From Motacilla alba alba (Eukaryota > Chordata > Aves > Passeriformes > Motacillidae), in the NCBI RefSeq assembly GCF_015832195.1, contig NC_052016.1:31951129-32015128 (forward strand): 64,000 nt of DNA. Reading direction: 5' to 3'. The notes under the pieces were generated by a model. That model made no database searches, was not told the origin of the DNA, and saw only the letters and a program-made list of their open reading frames with translations. This document shows positions 39,825 to 53,400 of this stretch, one piece after another (within the stretch, counting starts at the first letter, position 1; every line of letters begins with the position of its first letter). Position numbers and translations under genes: made by a program.

Positions 39825-39912
39825 CAGTTTTCAGAATAACCTAAGTGACATGGGCACTTGAGAGCACACATTTCACTGGCTTTCAAAGAGACGCAAGTTC
39901 CTAAGGCCCAGA
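39825..39912. mobile_element. Second old palindromic-type repeat fragment
   Basis: The stretch includes TTTTCAGAATAACCTAAGTG, GGGCACTTGAGAGC, CTTTCAAAGAGACGCAAG and TTCCTAAGG. It resembles another remembered sauropsid foldback family built on CCTAAGTGACTTAGG-like arms around a CTTTCAATGAGA centre. The arms here are diverged. Confidence 0.4.
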
Positions 39913-41339
39913 TGCTGAAGGATGTCCAAACTCCTCTCTGCAGCACATTTGGGGGGTCTCAGGCTTGAAATTCTCGAGTCATTTCCCAAAATGGAGTTGA
40001 AGATCATGAGTCATTTAGGTGGTCCTGAAAGCGCTACCCTCTATCCATTTTTCAGGGTGTTGATCTCAGGTCATGTATGAGCCTGCATTCTTACCTACAA
40101 TGCTTTATTACTACATTCTTCTGTTGAGCAATACTTGGAAGAAGAGGTGAAGGTCGAGATTTGCAGAACAGGCTAGTGACCCCAGTGGCTCACATCTGGA
40201 GTGCCCAACTTGAGAGACGCCTCACTGGGGTCCAAGCCATAGGTCCCCTGTATGCTCTGAACATCAAGATTCATGTATTACACACCCAGAACCACTGGTC
40301 ACTTCTAAAAAAACAGAAATCACAGCCTGAGACCTAGACTACTCTCACAAAAGAAAATCCCAGGTGAACTGTTCACCTGATAGTTTGGTTTTTCTGCTCA
40401 TGCCTGTTCCCAATGAATAAAACAAATCCCTGTGCATCACCTAAGCCCTATTTTGAGGAGTTCCACTGGCATACAGCTGAAGTAACAGTAATAAATCGGG
40501 GCCTGAAGAAGGTGGCTACAGCCTAGAGAGTATCAAGAACTGTGATGTGTCTGGAAGCTAAAAAGAGCAGAATTTGACAATTAGAGCGGCCCATTTCCGA
40601 TGCTCTTGTGTGAGGATCTGGAAAGAGTCTCTCACTCATTGTACTTGTGCATTATGAATGTGTCCATCTGCAGAGATCTAATGTACACATATGTCCTGAA
40701 TATTGTCCTAAGGTTGCAAGCTTCAAAAATGAGCAGAAAACATTCCCGAGAAGTGAGAATAATACAGATGTCTGTATTTGAAAAATTGGTTCAAATAAAG
40801 TCTCTCACTTATAGATACGTGTAGTTGTGTGCAATTATTTGCTCCTGGAACAGAAATTGTTCCCTTGTGTAGGACTTTGATTCTTTTACCAAAAAAAATC
40901 TCATTTCATTCTCCCTTGACCTTCTCAGTCAAGTCCTACTACTTGGAAAAAATGCTTTCTACTTATTCTGTCTGGGTAAAAACCTATGTTACATTGAAAT
41001 GGTGAAGTAAAAGGCCATACAGGCCAGTATGCTTTTATTGTGCTTAATATCCCTTGAGGTAGAATATCTAACTGGCTTGATGGATGATGTGGTTGCCTGT
41101 GCAAAAGTCCTGGGTTTTTATGTAGCATGACACAGACATCCCCACAGACGCTCTGACCCAAGAAAGGCCTGTGGCTGTCTGGGCCCTGCCTGGAAACTGC
41201 CTGGAAAAGGCTGAACTGACAAACCCTGTGCTTGGGCACCACCAAGCAGTAAAATGTCCATGGCCATATCTGGGCCTAGGATGTTCTGAGTCAGGGAATC
41301 TGCTTGGATGTAGAAATGGGAATGGGCGTTACTAACCAG

Positions 41340-41520
41340 TAGTGGTTGGACCTCTGGGGATCATCCAGGCCAACCCCTCTACGAAGCCAGGGTCACTTAG
41401 AGCAGGTGGCACAGAAGCCAGAATGTCTCCAGAGAGCGAGAGTCCACGATCTCCCTGGGCAGCTGTTCCAGTGCTTTGCCACCCTCAATGGAAAGAAGTT
41501 ACGCAACCTTGTGAAAGTTT
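41340..41520 (-). mobile_element. CR1 LINE 3' fragment, reverse orientation
   Basis: The run GGGATCATCCAGGCCAACCC, then AGGGTCACTTAGAGCAGGTG, GAATGTCTCCAGAGA and CTGGGCAGCTGTTCCAGTG is the reverse complement of the untranslated 3' part of avian CR1 elements. It is truncated and lacks the terminal 8-bp repeats. Boundaries are approximate. Confidence 0.88.
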
Positions 41521-44500
41521 ATCCAAAGATATCAAATTCCTCACTGGATTTAAATCTTCAGTAGCTCATTGGGAAACTCCAGAAGTTTTTGAGAGAGAAA
41601 TATATATTTCAGCAGCTAAGAAGCCCCACCAATTATTTCTTTCAGTATCAAGTTTGTGCCAAATGCAATGGTATAAGAACAGAGCAGGAATTGCTGCCTG
41701 GGCTGTGCTAGGCTTCTGACTTAATCCTGAGCTGTATCTGACAGCAGCTCAAGAGCAGAGCTGAAATCAAGCATTTTTGTAACATCTATTCATCTCAGGA
41801 AGCTTTACAACCACTGTTTAGAAATCAGTGCAGCTCATCTATGAAATACAGCAGCTGGCTTAGCAAGGGCCCAGAAAATTCCTGATGAGGCTCCAAGGAG
41901 CTGCCTGGGAAACAGAGCAGACCTCAGCACCTCACATGGGTTCCGGACAAAGTGCCAATTTACAAATGACACAATTAGATGTCTGTATTCTTGTATGTAA
42001 TCATCAGTTGCCTTGTGGCTTCTCCAAAAAAGGCGTGGACTACATCTTGTGTGCAAACAAATATTAAGCATTCAAAATCAAGTGGTTTCAATTAGCCACA
42101 TTGCTGGATTGCAGGGATCAGCCCTGGCAGGTTATCTTTGCTTCTATGGGGCAAAACACCTCTAAAAGGACCTCTCTCCAAGTAAATGGTTGCCTTGAGG
42201 TAGCAAGGCTGCCTTGCACTTTTTTATCTGTGGCACAGCAGAGGGGGAGGGTAGGAACTGAACAGTTGGCCCTGGGCATGTGTGTCAGCTGAATGTAAAA
42301 TTCAGCCTAATGTAAATTTCCTCTGAGACTTTCTAACAAGGCACACAAACTTTGCCCTGAATGATTTCCAGAGTCATACTCATGCCACTGCAAGAAGAAA
42401 TAAACTTTCAGCCTGATTTGTAGAAAATGGACCCATGACTCACCTTGGGTGTTCAACCTCTTCCAGTTGCCCAGGTGAACTCCCTTTGGATATCTTGCCA
42501 CATCCATGGACTACAACAGCAAACTTCCCCAGCTTCTGAGTGAGCAAAGTGTTTCCCATTCCTTTGGTGTTCCCCTGGCTTAGCCCACTCCGGGCTGGGG
42601 AAGACCTCCTTTCCTCGGGGGAACTGCAAGAGGAACTTCAGGTTTTCCTGGTTTTTGACAATGCCAACAGCTTCACAGCACACTTGCCACCTTTATTTCT
42701 CTAGTGAGGTCGCAGGCAAAAGACCATTGTTTCTCATAGAATCACTCAGATTTCTAAGTCTGCTTTCCTTTACCCAGCAGGGTATATGAAGCCCTCTGTA
42801 ATGGACATTTACAGTCTCCCAATCTGCAACACTTTGCCCTTTTTAATCAGTATACAGAACTGTCATCAAGTCTGAACAGGGCTACTCCCTTGTTGAAGAT
42901 GAGCAGAAAAAGTGAAAGGAAATGATGCACTTCTATTCCTAAGATCACTTTTGTTTATTAAAAATGAAATTACTTTTCTCCGTGTAAGGCCACTTTTATA
43001 TATTAAAGAGGAAATACTTTTCCTCTAGCTTGGCATGAAACTGTGAACATTAATAATAAGAGAAGCAAGGAAGTGAAAGCCCATTTGTCTCAGAGGAACA
43101 CCACTGTGGCTGAGAGGCAGGGTTTGCAGAAAGGTGGTAGCTTGTACAAGACAGACTGGGGTACTTGGGTCTCTGCAAATGCATCAGCCTACAGCACAAA
43201 CTACAAGCTGTATATAGCTGGAAAGGCACTGCTTAATTTAATTATGGTAGTTGGTTAAGCAAGTTATTAGTAATATGTAATTAGCATTTCAGGAGCAATG
43301 GGTGGATGCTAAACCAAGAGAGAGAGAAGCTTCATTATCTGTGGTGAGAGAGAGGAAGGGTGGTACAGGTCATTGGTGGCTGCATAACAAGGAAGAGTTA
43401 ATTGGGGTGAACTGAAAACTGCTGGTGAGGCCTCTCTCTGCTGAGCCCATAATTATGCTTTTCTTACCTTGAGACAGTCATCTTCTGAAGGGTTTTGTGG
43501 CCATCCTTAGGACCTTGAGACAGAGAGGGAAAAACAGTTTCTCTCACTGGAGGTGAGGTCTAATGGAGGGAGTTTCATTTTCCCCCTCTACACTGGGTGT
43601 CCCCATCCTTAGCCATTTATATGTGTACAGTCTGTGGCTTAAATTCCAATGAAGCCTCATTCAACACCTGTCTGTGCAGCAGTTCATTGTTTAAGTGTGG
43701 AGATGATTTCACTGTGGGTGCTGTGGTGCAGAGGCTCCTTCCTTGTGTTTGCCCAGGTCCTGAATCTCTCCTTGGGACTCTTTTCTTCTGAGGCAGACCT
43801 GAGTGATTTAGGAAAACCAGAGTGAAAGCTAAGAAACTGCCACACTTCCTGGTGGCCTAAGGGGGTGCTAGTGTCTAACAGCAGAGACATCTTGAGCTTT
43901 TGGATGTGGAAGACCAATGTTCCTGGAGAAAATATCTCTGACGGGCAGCTCTGTGAGTGATGACATCACCTTCTTTAGGAGCCCCTTAAAGACCAGAAGA
44001 CAATTCCTGTTTGAATGCCAGCACCCAGCAGAAGGGTGAGCAGTTCCTGCATGCTATCACTTTGTCTTCCTTGACCCCACTGCTTCACAGTAGCAAAGAG
44101 AGAGAAGACCTACAGCTGTGGGTTGTCTCCCCCAGGCTCTTCTCCATGCATGACAGTCAAGCCTAGTGCTAAACACTCCACAGGGCACATTTGGCAGTCA
44201 GGGCTGGGAGAACAGGGTGCAATGCAGAGTCCATGGTCTGGGAAGACTTCACATCCTGACTGGTCTCTAGGAAAAAGCCAAAGGCCAAAGGCCAATCACC
44301 AACCCAGGGAAGGGTATGGCTCGCCCCAGGGTATGGGCTGTAGCAGGGTGCTGGTGGCTGGGTAGGGCTGGCTCTGCCTGGCCATGGCCTCTGGGCTGCT
44401 GGCACGCTCTGCTTGCGGCCCCTTGCTGGCGCACAGGCCATTAATAAGACTTTCCAGCCTGTCACTTCCATGCTGAATCCTTTGAAAGCCTCCCTCCTCT

Positions 44501-45840
44501 GGGCCCATTAGAGGGAGGAACTGTCTCTGTTGAAACATATGGGGCTGTCAGGCTCTGTCTGTTACTCTGAAAGCTGCCGCCGCTCGCTGTTTGCTGCTGG
44601 GGGGGGGGGCAGCAGCTGTCTGGAGGAGGCTGTGATGAGGATGGGGACTTGGAAGGGGCTGGGGGAAGACAGCAGGTGAGCTGGGAAGGATGCTGGAAAT
44701 TCTGGGAAGGTAAACAGTGTGCTGATGGCTTGTGGGCTGCTGTAGGACATTGGGATGCTGGGCAGCTCAGGGGGATCCCTCAAGCTATGAGTGTGAGGGG
44801 GAAGAGATACATCTGAGGACAACTGGGTGGTAAATATCGGGGGAGTATGTCGGGGCAGGCTGAGGCTGCAGGAGACACAGCTGACAGCAGAGATGTTTGA
44901 CTTGTCTGGGAAAGGACAGGATGGCAGCAGTGTTGGGTGACTCTATGGGGACGCTGCAGAAGGGAGGCTTTGGGAAGCATCATGCGGTCATACGGTGCTG
45001 GAGTTTCTCATTAAGCAGCACACCCGCCCCCCAGCTCCATTTGCAGAAACTGAACAGGATTTAATGGAGTCCCTTGACTTTTTCCTCTGAAATATTCATA
45101 GGTTTTAGCAGTCCATTTCATGCTCACCTCCTTCTCCATTAACGAGCATCGAAGAAGGCCTGGGTGGAAAGTAGGCTGCTCTGGAGCCAGTGAGACAGAA
45201 AAAGGGACCTGTGCCTCTGCCCAGGGACTGCTGAGATGCAATCCATTACTGGGCTGCTCCATGGCCCTCTCACTAGGCCTGCAAAATGACTGGAAATGAG
45301 CCCTGGGCAGCATGCACAGGGAGGTGATTAATACAGTGGGAAAGGAAGGAAACCAATTAAGCAGAGCGCTGTCTGGAGCTGCTGCCCCCACCTCTGTCAC
45401 ACAGATACACCCACGTCTGTCTCCCTGGCTGTCTTCATAATGTGCAAGGCCAAGAGCTCTGTAAGAATGGCACAGGCTGACAAAAATGCCTGGAGGCAAT
45501 TAGTTCCCTTCTCACCACAGCACTAATGCTGTGCTAGGATACAGGGAAAGTCCAGAGCTTCCATAAGACAGCACAGAAGCACAGAAGCTGGATTATGGAT
45601 GCCCCATGCAGTCTGCAGTACTTGGCACAGCAAGGATCCTGCTGGGAAGTTTGGAGAAAGGGTGTAATAAATGGTGCAATTGCGCTCTTTATGATGTATG
45701 AAATGTCACTAAAAGATCGGGGCAGGTGGGATCTCAGAGAATTTTCCAGACCTGTTAGGTACTAAACTAGGGCTCTAATAGTCTAACTGATATACCCCCA
45801 CCAAAGTCTACAGCCAAGTATCTCTAGGATTCTAGAGAAA

Positions 45841-45927
45841 GATGTCCCTGCTCATGGCAGGGGGGGTTGGTACTAGATGATCTTTAAGGCGCCTTCCACC
45901 CCAAAACATTCTATGATTCTATGATTT
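45841..45927 (+). mobile_element. CR1 LINE 3' end, sense orientation
   Basis: GTCCCTGCTCATGGCAGGGG is followed by TACTAGATGATCTTTAAGG, then the diagnostic terminal repeat ATTCTATGATTCTATGAT. This is the typical 3' terminus of an avian CR1 LINE, 5'-truncated to fewer than 90 bp as is common for this family. Confidence 0.93.
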
Positions 45928-47458
45928 TGGGGGTGGGGACAGGTGCAACTCTCACAACTTTGCTCCAGAGTCAAACGTTTTTTGCAGCAGTCACAGTCCT
46001 AAACCATGCAGTTTAAAGTCTTAAGAAAATTTTTATCAAGGACTCTATGGACAACATGGAGTAGAACGTGGATAGTGCTCTAGGAAAACAGAGTGGTCCT
46101 CCACCAGGGCTATCCCTGCAAAAAGTACAAGAGACGCTCAACAATGGGCTTCCAAGTCCACTTGGCTTCTCACTGCATTATTGCTTTGATGAACAAAAAG
46201 AGCAAAATCTGCATCCTAATGAGTTGTTCACTCTGGCTGACAGAGACAGAAGGCAAGATTATAAATGTACCATTTCCTGTGGTTCCTCCCCACTGGATTA
46301 AAAACCAAAACAATCTCACAGATGCAACAGCACCTATTTATTCTTGCTCTCAAAGCACTCACTAGTCAGGCTGCTTCCCCTTCCCTCCCATACACACATA
46401 CAGACGCCTGCTTGCGTGTGTCCTGGGAATCAGATGTTTATGCAAGTATTTGCAGGATGTTCCACATCTCCCTGAAATTATAATCAGCATGCCCAGAATC
46501 AGCTTAATTACGAAGCATTCAGCAAACACCCACAGGCTCTTCCAGAGCAGCTCCACGCAGCATATCCATGAATGAGGCTGCATGTTTTTCCTCCACTGCC
46601 ACACACGGCTCCTGATCAAGAGTTTGGACCCTCACATCTGAGTTGCTGGGTTCTCTGATTATTTATTTGTTTCCAAGAGAGAAGAGAGACATTCGTAAAT
46701 CAGCAGCAGGCCATGAGCAGACACTGAGAGTGTCTCAGGGTGAGACTTGGCTACCTCTGATTTTTTTGCAGCAGTCTCTCCACGCAGGACAGAGATGTGA
46801 ACGATCCCAGTTTTAACCAGGCCAGATCAGAAATCTAAACATGCCAGGTCCATAGACTGGCTATTAACTGTCTCTGTGGAAAAGACAAAAATCAAGAATC
46901 AAGTACCAAAAACTGTGAAACTATGAAGTTTTGCCATCCATGGGTTGCATCCTGGCACATCTGGGTACTCAGCAGATAGGCACTTTCTAAAGAAATGAAG
47001 GATTGCTTGGTCTAGTTGAAGCAGTCAGAAAACACACTGCTGAGGTAAGAAAAGAAAGCACTTTCTGAGGCAGCAAAGTGTACTTCCTGTAAGGAAGGGC
47101 ACCATTCATGGCTCTTCTAAACTTTTCTGAAGAATCTCCTGGACTGAGGCTATGGTCATCTACAAAGATCATGGTCACATCTTCACTTTTAGTCAGTGCA
47201 CTTTCTATAAGCCCCAATCAATCAGCAAACAATCCCTCATGTAACCCCCCAGGTGATTTTCACAGAGGCGCTAAGCACAGACAGAAGAAAGATTCAGGCT
47301 TCCCCTCATCAGTCTGTAGTTACCATCTGTGAGTCTGACAAGGTTTGGACTCTTCAGACAACTGTAGTTGACTTCATTTCCTTCCCTGTGGCACTGTACT
47401 AGCAAAACCCACATGATGATCCTATCACACTGTCATACACACTGGAAGCATTTAGGAC

Positions 47459-47490
47459 TATTAAGGTCACACTTCAATGTGACTTTAATA
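47459..47490. repeat. Compact 13-bp hairpin
   Basis: TATTAAGGTCACA (47459-47471) and TGTGACTTTAATA (47478-47490) are complementary except for one G/T pair, around the 6-nt loop CTTCAA. The function is unknown. Confidence 0.7.
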
Positions 47491-50400
47491 ATTTACTGCC
47501 TTTTTGTGGAGGTTGGGGACCACAGAGCCCAGAACCAGGGAACCCTCTTCTGTCTCTACTGTGCTTGTCATCACATGGCAAGAAATTTTAATATAAAATA
47601 CAAATCCTGGTGTCAGAGAGGCATCATCAAACCAACATTTTGATCTGAAGCAAGGGGGGAGTTCACAAACACAGGTTCAATTCTCCACTGAGGCATGTTT
47701 ACTCAAGGAGATGGGGCTTTTCTTCTCTGTTCATAATGGAAAATTTTAACAGTTTTGCCCAATCTTCCACATTGCAATTCATCAGCTATTCAAGACCCTG
47801 TGTATGTTAGGCCTTTGCTCACACAGGCACTTGGCTCTTGGTTGCCCTCACAAGTAAATAAGATGCTTCAGCAGCATTTGGGTGCCCACTGGCAAGCTCT
47901 AGCTGTTCAGGATTGGTGTTAGTATTACCAGGACCTAAGGATTGTCTCCTGTTGTTGGTGATGTCCCCAGACCTCAGAAGTCCGCCAGCCTTGGCATCAC
48001 AGCATTCCTATCACCCTGCACTTGGGAGCTGTCAGTACTCTTATCAGTGTTATCTGCACAACCCCTGGAGCACCGTAGGAAGGATAATTATGACAACAAA
48101 GGGCTGTGTGAAGGCTTAGACCCTCCAGACATTTCGTGGCACCTTCCTCCTGGTTGGGCAGCAGGGCTCTGCCGCTTGCCCAGGGGCGTGGGAAGAGGCT
48201 GTGACAGAACACACAACTGAACTAATCTCTCAGGATTTCGGGCAGATCAGATCAGATCAGTAACTGCTCTGCCCCGAAGTATTTATTCTGCAGGGAAGGG
48301 GATGGGAATAACACATACCTTTAAGACTTGTTAAAAATACATGCCATGAAGACAGCTCTCCTCTCAGGCTAAAACTGTCTCCAGGGACGATCTCAGGGGA
48401 ATGCCCGTGTAAGCAAAACACCCACCAGGGAAGAGGTTTCTCAGGGGGCGTGTCTGTAGGTGAGCGCTCCGCTAAGTGGAATGCCTGGGGAGAGCACGTT
48501 CCCGCATGGCGTGCTGCCTGCCTCTGCCTTTCCCTAAATAGCGCATCCTGTCCTTGCGGCTCGGAATACACTTGTCACAGAAAATTCTGCAAATGTAGGG
48601 TAGGACTTTCTTTACATTCATCCCCAGCCAGATTGTAAGATCAAATTTTAAACTAGAAACACCTTTTGAGCTCAGTCAGCTGCTCTGTGCCAGCTGAGCT
48701 GTGCCCAGAGCCCTGGCACACATGGGCACAGCCAGTCACCCCTTACACTTCTGTTAATATCCAGGTTTAAATGCCACTGCCATTCAACTGGCAATACAGT
48801 GACAAAGCCACCTGGACTGGGCAGCCTTTGCCACGTGGTGACACACTAGCTGGTCTAATAGGAAAGGAAAATGAGGATTTTAGGAGGCCTTGACAGAGGG
48901 AAGGCAAAGCACTGCTGAATCAGTGACTGGGGGTGCACGTCTTGCTCCCTGCTGGGGAATAGGGGAGTCAGGGGCAGCAGCAGGTTTTGGGGATGGGGCA
49001 GCCAGAGAGCTCTGCAGGCTGCATGGCAGCCACAGCAAAGCATCCCTGCACTGCTCAGATCAGCTCAGCCCTGCTTTCTGCTGCCACCGAGACTGCTGGA
49101 GGGGAAAATTTGATTTGCCTTCTGTTCAGCCAGCCTCACAGAAAGCCTTGCTCAGAGGTTGGGTGAAAAGCAGAACCCGCTCATGTTGCCTGCATTTGGG
49201 TATTGGCTCAGTTGAGAGGGCCCCCAAGAGCTGAGCTTCCTCCTCTCACAGCTGGCTCTGAGAGCTCACTGTGTCCCTGCCACAGACATCAGCCTCCCTC
49301 AACAGCTATGCCTGCTGCTCTGCTTGTGGTGGAGAGAGCCGTAAAGGATGGCGGGGATCCTTGGGACCTGTGCTTTGCTAAATGAGGATCAGGATCCATG
49401 GTGCACGTGTGTACTCACTTGGCTGACTGCAGATGCCTTCCAGATATGCCCTGCCCTTGTCCCATTTTCATCCCACTAGAGAATATCCTGGCACATCCTG
49501 ACAACAGGCAGATAAAGAAGGGAACAGAGTGCCCTCCTCCTTTCCTCACATTACCTATACTCTATTCTGGCTGGTCACCTCAAACTAAGCTCCCGTAACA
49601 TGTTCTGTCTGAAAGGCACTGATGCTGGAGCAGCATTTAAATTTATGTTCCCATAAAATATTTTTTCCATACAACACTTTTTTCATAAGCATGGGACAGA
49701 TTGGAATCTGACATATTCAGCTGTTGCTGGATGAAGGGAAGAGCAGAAGTGACAGGAAATTTTTAGGAGAACTATATTAAACTCTGTGGAGGATTTTGAT
49801 TTAGTAGTAAAAGTAAAATGAAATTTTAGCTGATATTCCATTATCCTGTTTGCAGTGCACTCTAATAGCATCTCCATTCATAAAACAGTTCAGCTCCTGT
49901 CCTTTGGTGTTGATCTATTTGTTTTGCTCTAGAGCGCTTTCCTACACACAATGAATCTGCCTTCCTGCATACTTATGCATACAGGAAAGCGACAACACCT
50001 TTCCAGGCTGCCAGCCTTGTATTTGTATGTTGGATCCTGAGACTGGATCTTCCCAACAGCACATTTCATATGGGTGATCCTCTGCAAATGTCTTTGTGAA
50101 CATTTGGCCAGATGTATTTCTTCCCCACCTTCCGGACTAGTTGAGTGCACTGTGAGTAGATAGGCAATGAAAACAGAGAAAACACAAAAAGATGGGCTAG
50201 GAAAGGGTGGGGGCTGAGGCGGCAAACACATTTTCTGTTTCCACCTGACCACATCCTAGTGACCCATTACAAGTGCCTGACTTGCCTGGTTTGCAGAAAT
50301 CACAGTATGCAGTCTCACCAGAGGGTTGCAACACCTCTCCCACTAAGCCTGGCTTGAACTGGAAATCTTTTGTTCTTTTTGGCTCTGCCCTCACTCACAG

Positions 50401-53400
50401 AATTCAGACTGTGCAGCTGACACCCAGGCAACAGTGAGGCATCTGTGGATACAAAAGCAGAGGTGCCATGTTCTCTTCACACTCATTCCTGAAAATTTCA
50501 TCCCTTGTTTTTGGAATTTATAATAATGGGCCTCATTTTTTACTGATATTTTCTTAGGAACTCTGCAAGGTGAACACAAAGGACTATCAAATCCCAAAGG
50601 TCTCATTTTACCTCTACTTTCTGGTGGCATTATAGATAAATCACTCTTCAGAGTGGGTTCAGCCCTATTTGTCTCCCTTATCCATGCCCTTCCTATCAGA
50701 TACTGAAACACCTCAGCCTCCTTCCCTGTCTCCCAGCTCCTGCAAGATGTGCAGCTGCTTGCAGGCAGCCTATCTCTACACTAGCGTTGAGTTACTAAGC
50801 AGTCGAGATAAAAGGTTCCCACCTTCATGAATAATCAATGTGGGCCAAATGGCTTGTGCTTGCTTGACAAACTCATGCATGAGAAACAGAAAGAGAAGAG
50901 ACAAACACTAACCCAGCAAGGAAAATAACCACACCTTGTGCCAATAAAGGTGGGAAGGAGATTTAGAAAACAGAGAAGCAAGAGGACAAGAGTAGAGAAG
51001 AAGGGAGCTGAGCACCTGTCAAACACTTCTTTAGTCTTTATTTGCAAAGTATCTGGAGGCTGGCTTTGATTTGGTAATTTACTCATTAAAAGGAAGTTAC
51101 TAAAGCAGCCTGGTACCTGCCAGTCACTGGGTGAGACTCATCCATTGCCCACGCCTCTGATGGGTTTGCCCATGGTCATTTGCTGGCATTGGAGGGATGT
51201 AGATGTACAACCAGCATCAGAGGGACCAGTGAGCCCAGCACCCACTGCAAACGCGGGGTGTGCACAGATCAATGACAGCCCAGACAGCCTTTCTCAAGGG
51301 CTGCCATGCAAAGGGCAGCTCAGCTATTTAGGGCTGCAAATTAAGTTTCTGAGGTAAGATTGTCATTTTAGAACAGAGGGACTTCAAGTTTCCAGCATAG
51401 ATCTCACACCTCTCCTTTGCCTCTGTGACATGTGTCAAGCACAGAGGCCCATCATTATGTGACACAGGTGAATCCCTTCTGTTTGATGGGTTCTATGTCT
51501 AATAACTCTTCCATGGGAGAGGAGCTCACTGGCCAGCCCAGCAGACTCACTGGTGTTGGTACGTCAGTGCTGGTTTTCACCACATGGGTGCCTGGTCCTT
51601 AAAAAAGGTGTCTGTGCTGAGAATCAAAATTGCACAGTAATGACAGAGACCTTTTCACACGACAGAGATGATGGTGAGCACAAATAGTGTCCCTGTGCTC
51701 TTCCTCTTAGAGTGATCCACACACATTGGTAATGAGCATATAAGGCAAAAGACCCCAAACATTCGTGCCTGATTCACCATTGAGTAACCTCTCACTCCAA
51801 GCTGGTGCCAAACTTTCAAAGTGAGACTTAATCCAGGGCAGTGAGTCAAGTCTGGCACAGTTAGCTCAGAAGGTGTCAATAAGGACTTTAGGCAGGTACG
51901 AGTCTACCTTTGGTATGAATCCCTACCATTTGTAAGGACTGGACAGAAACTGCTGCCACAGTGAGAGTCCCAGGCTGTAGACTTTCCACTCCCTAAATTA
52001 CTGCGTTGCCTCAACTGAACACAAGACCCTGGCCTGGCTATCAAGCCTTGTTCCTTGTTCACAGATGACCCTGGAGTCAGTACCAGATGCGGAAGGAGGC
52101 ACAGGGCAGTGCATGGGCTCCCTCCTCATGACATGCACCTCTTCACACCCTTGACAAGCTTTTGTCTCTTAAGGAAAGAGCATAGAAGACTACCAAACAA
52201 CCACATCTCACGGACTCAAAGCAAAAGAATGCAATGGCATTGCCAGTGCTTTGGAGATGAACAGAGTTCAGCAATTCATTTATTTAAATAGCTCAAGTGA
52301 CTGAGGAAGGGGCCTGTTCCTTCTGGTATACAAGGAAAACCACCTCACACAGCCATTCTCCTTGTGTCCCAAGCCAAACCTCCCTGACCTTAGCTGTGAT
52401 CAGACCATCCTAGTTTCTCAGGCTGCTGTGCGAAGCTGAACACAACAGATTTTGGCTACCAGAGTAGTGATCAGCTCCTGCTCCTGTTCACCTTCAATGC
52501 AGTAAAAAACTGCTGCAGACACAAATGTAAAAAGGTGGGAGGGAGGATAGCATCAAAGCAAATTCACACTCCTGCTCTGAATAACTGTTTTCGCAGCTTT
52601 AGTATTTATATAAGAGCAAGGGGGAATCACTAAAAGGGCATGAAGGGAGAGCTCCCAGAGTACAGACAGTGAGCAAGGGAGTGAATGAGAACACTGGACT
52701 CCATGGGAGACAAAGTTTCATTGCTATGGAATCAATCTTCTGAGCTTCTCTTTGCAATTTTGTCTCATTTGGTGCCTCTTGAAATGAGTTTCCATTTGTC
52801 TGTCTGGTGCTAATTTTCCCTCATTTGCCACATCAAAGCCATCATTAGAGGCACAAAGTGCCTCCAGTGCTTCCCCCGCCCCTCCTTTCTTCAGTCATTC
52901 TCGTTAATAGCTCTTGGTTTGTTAACTCAGCTATCACTCAGTGGCAATCAGATGCTGTTAGTCTGGTCGATCTGCCTCTGGATGCCCCATCCCTACTGTT
53001 CCCAAAGACACATTGCTGCCTGGGGTAGTGTCCTGGGACAGGGGCCAGAGAGGTGCTTTAGAGCACTTGCAAACTTTTATCTGCAAGTGTTTCAGCCCCT
53101 TGCAAGAGATGTTTGATATCTTCCTATATTTCCATTTCAATTAGTAATGGGGGTAACAAGTAGAAGAGGAAGGGTTTGGACAGCATTGAAAATGTCCACT
53201 GAGATTCTTGAGGTCTTTGCCCTCAAGCAGATTGAGGTTTGCTTGGAGTCAAGAGCTGGTTTCCAGCTGCCAGCTCACAGAGAGTGCTCACCTCAGCCCA
53301 CAGGGAGTGGATCTGTCTCTGCAGCCAGCAGCACAAATCCTCACGACTTTTACACAGCCCTCTGGTCCTCGATGACTCCAAGACGTGCATCTCCCTAGGG

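Noticed and set aside
45011..45499. 162-codon minus-strand frame in the intergenic region
   Set aside because: No recognisable domain, no convincing splice sites or transcript signals around it.
47640..47700. tRNA B-box-like GGTTCAATTC
   Set aside because: No acceptor stem, anticodon arm or A-box upstream at the right spacing.
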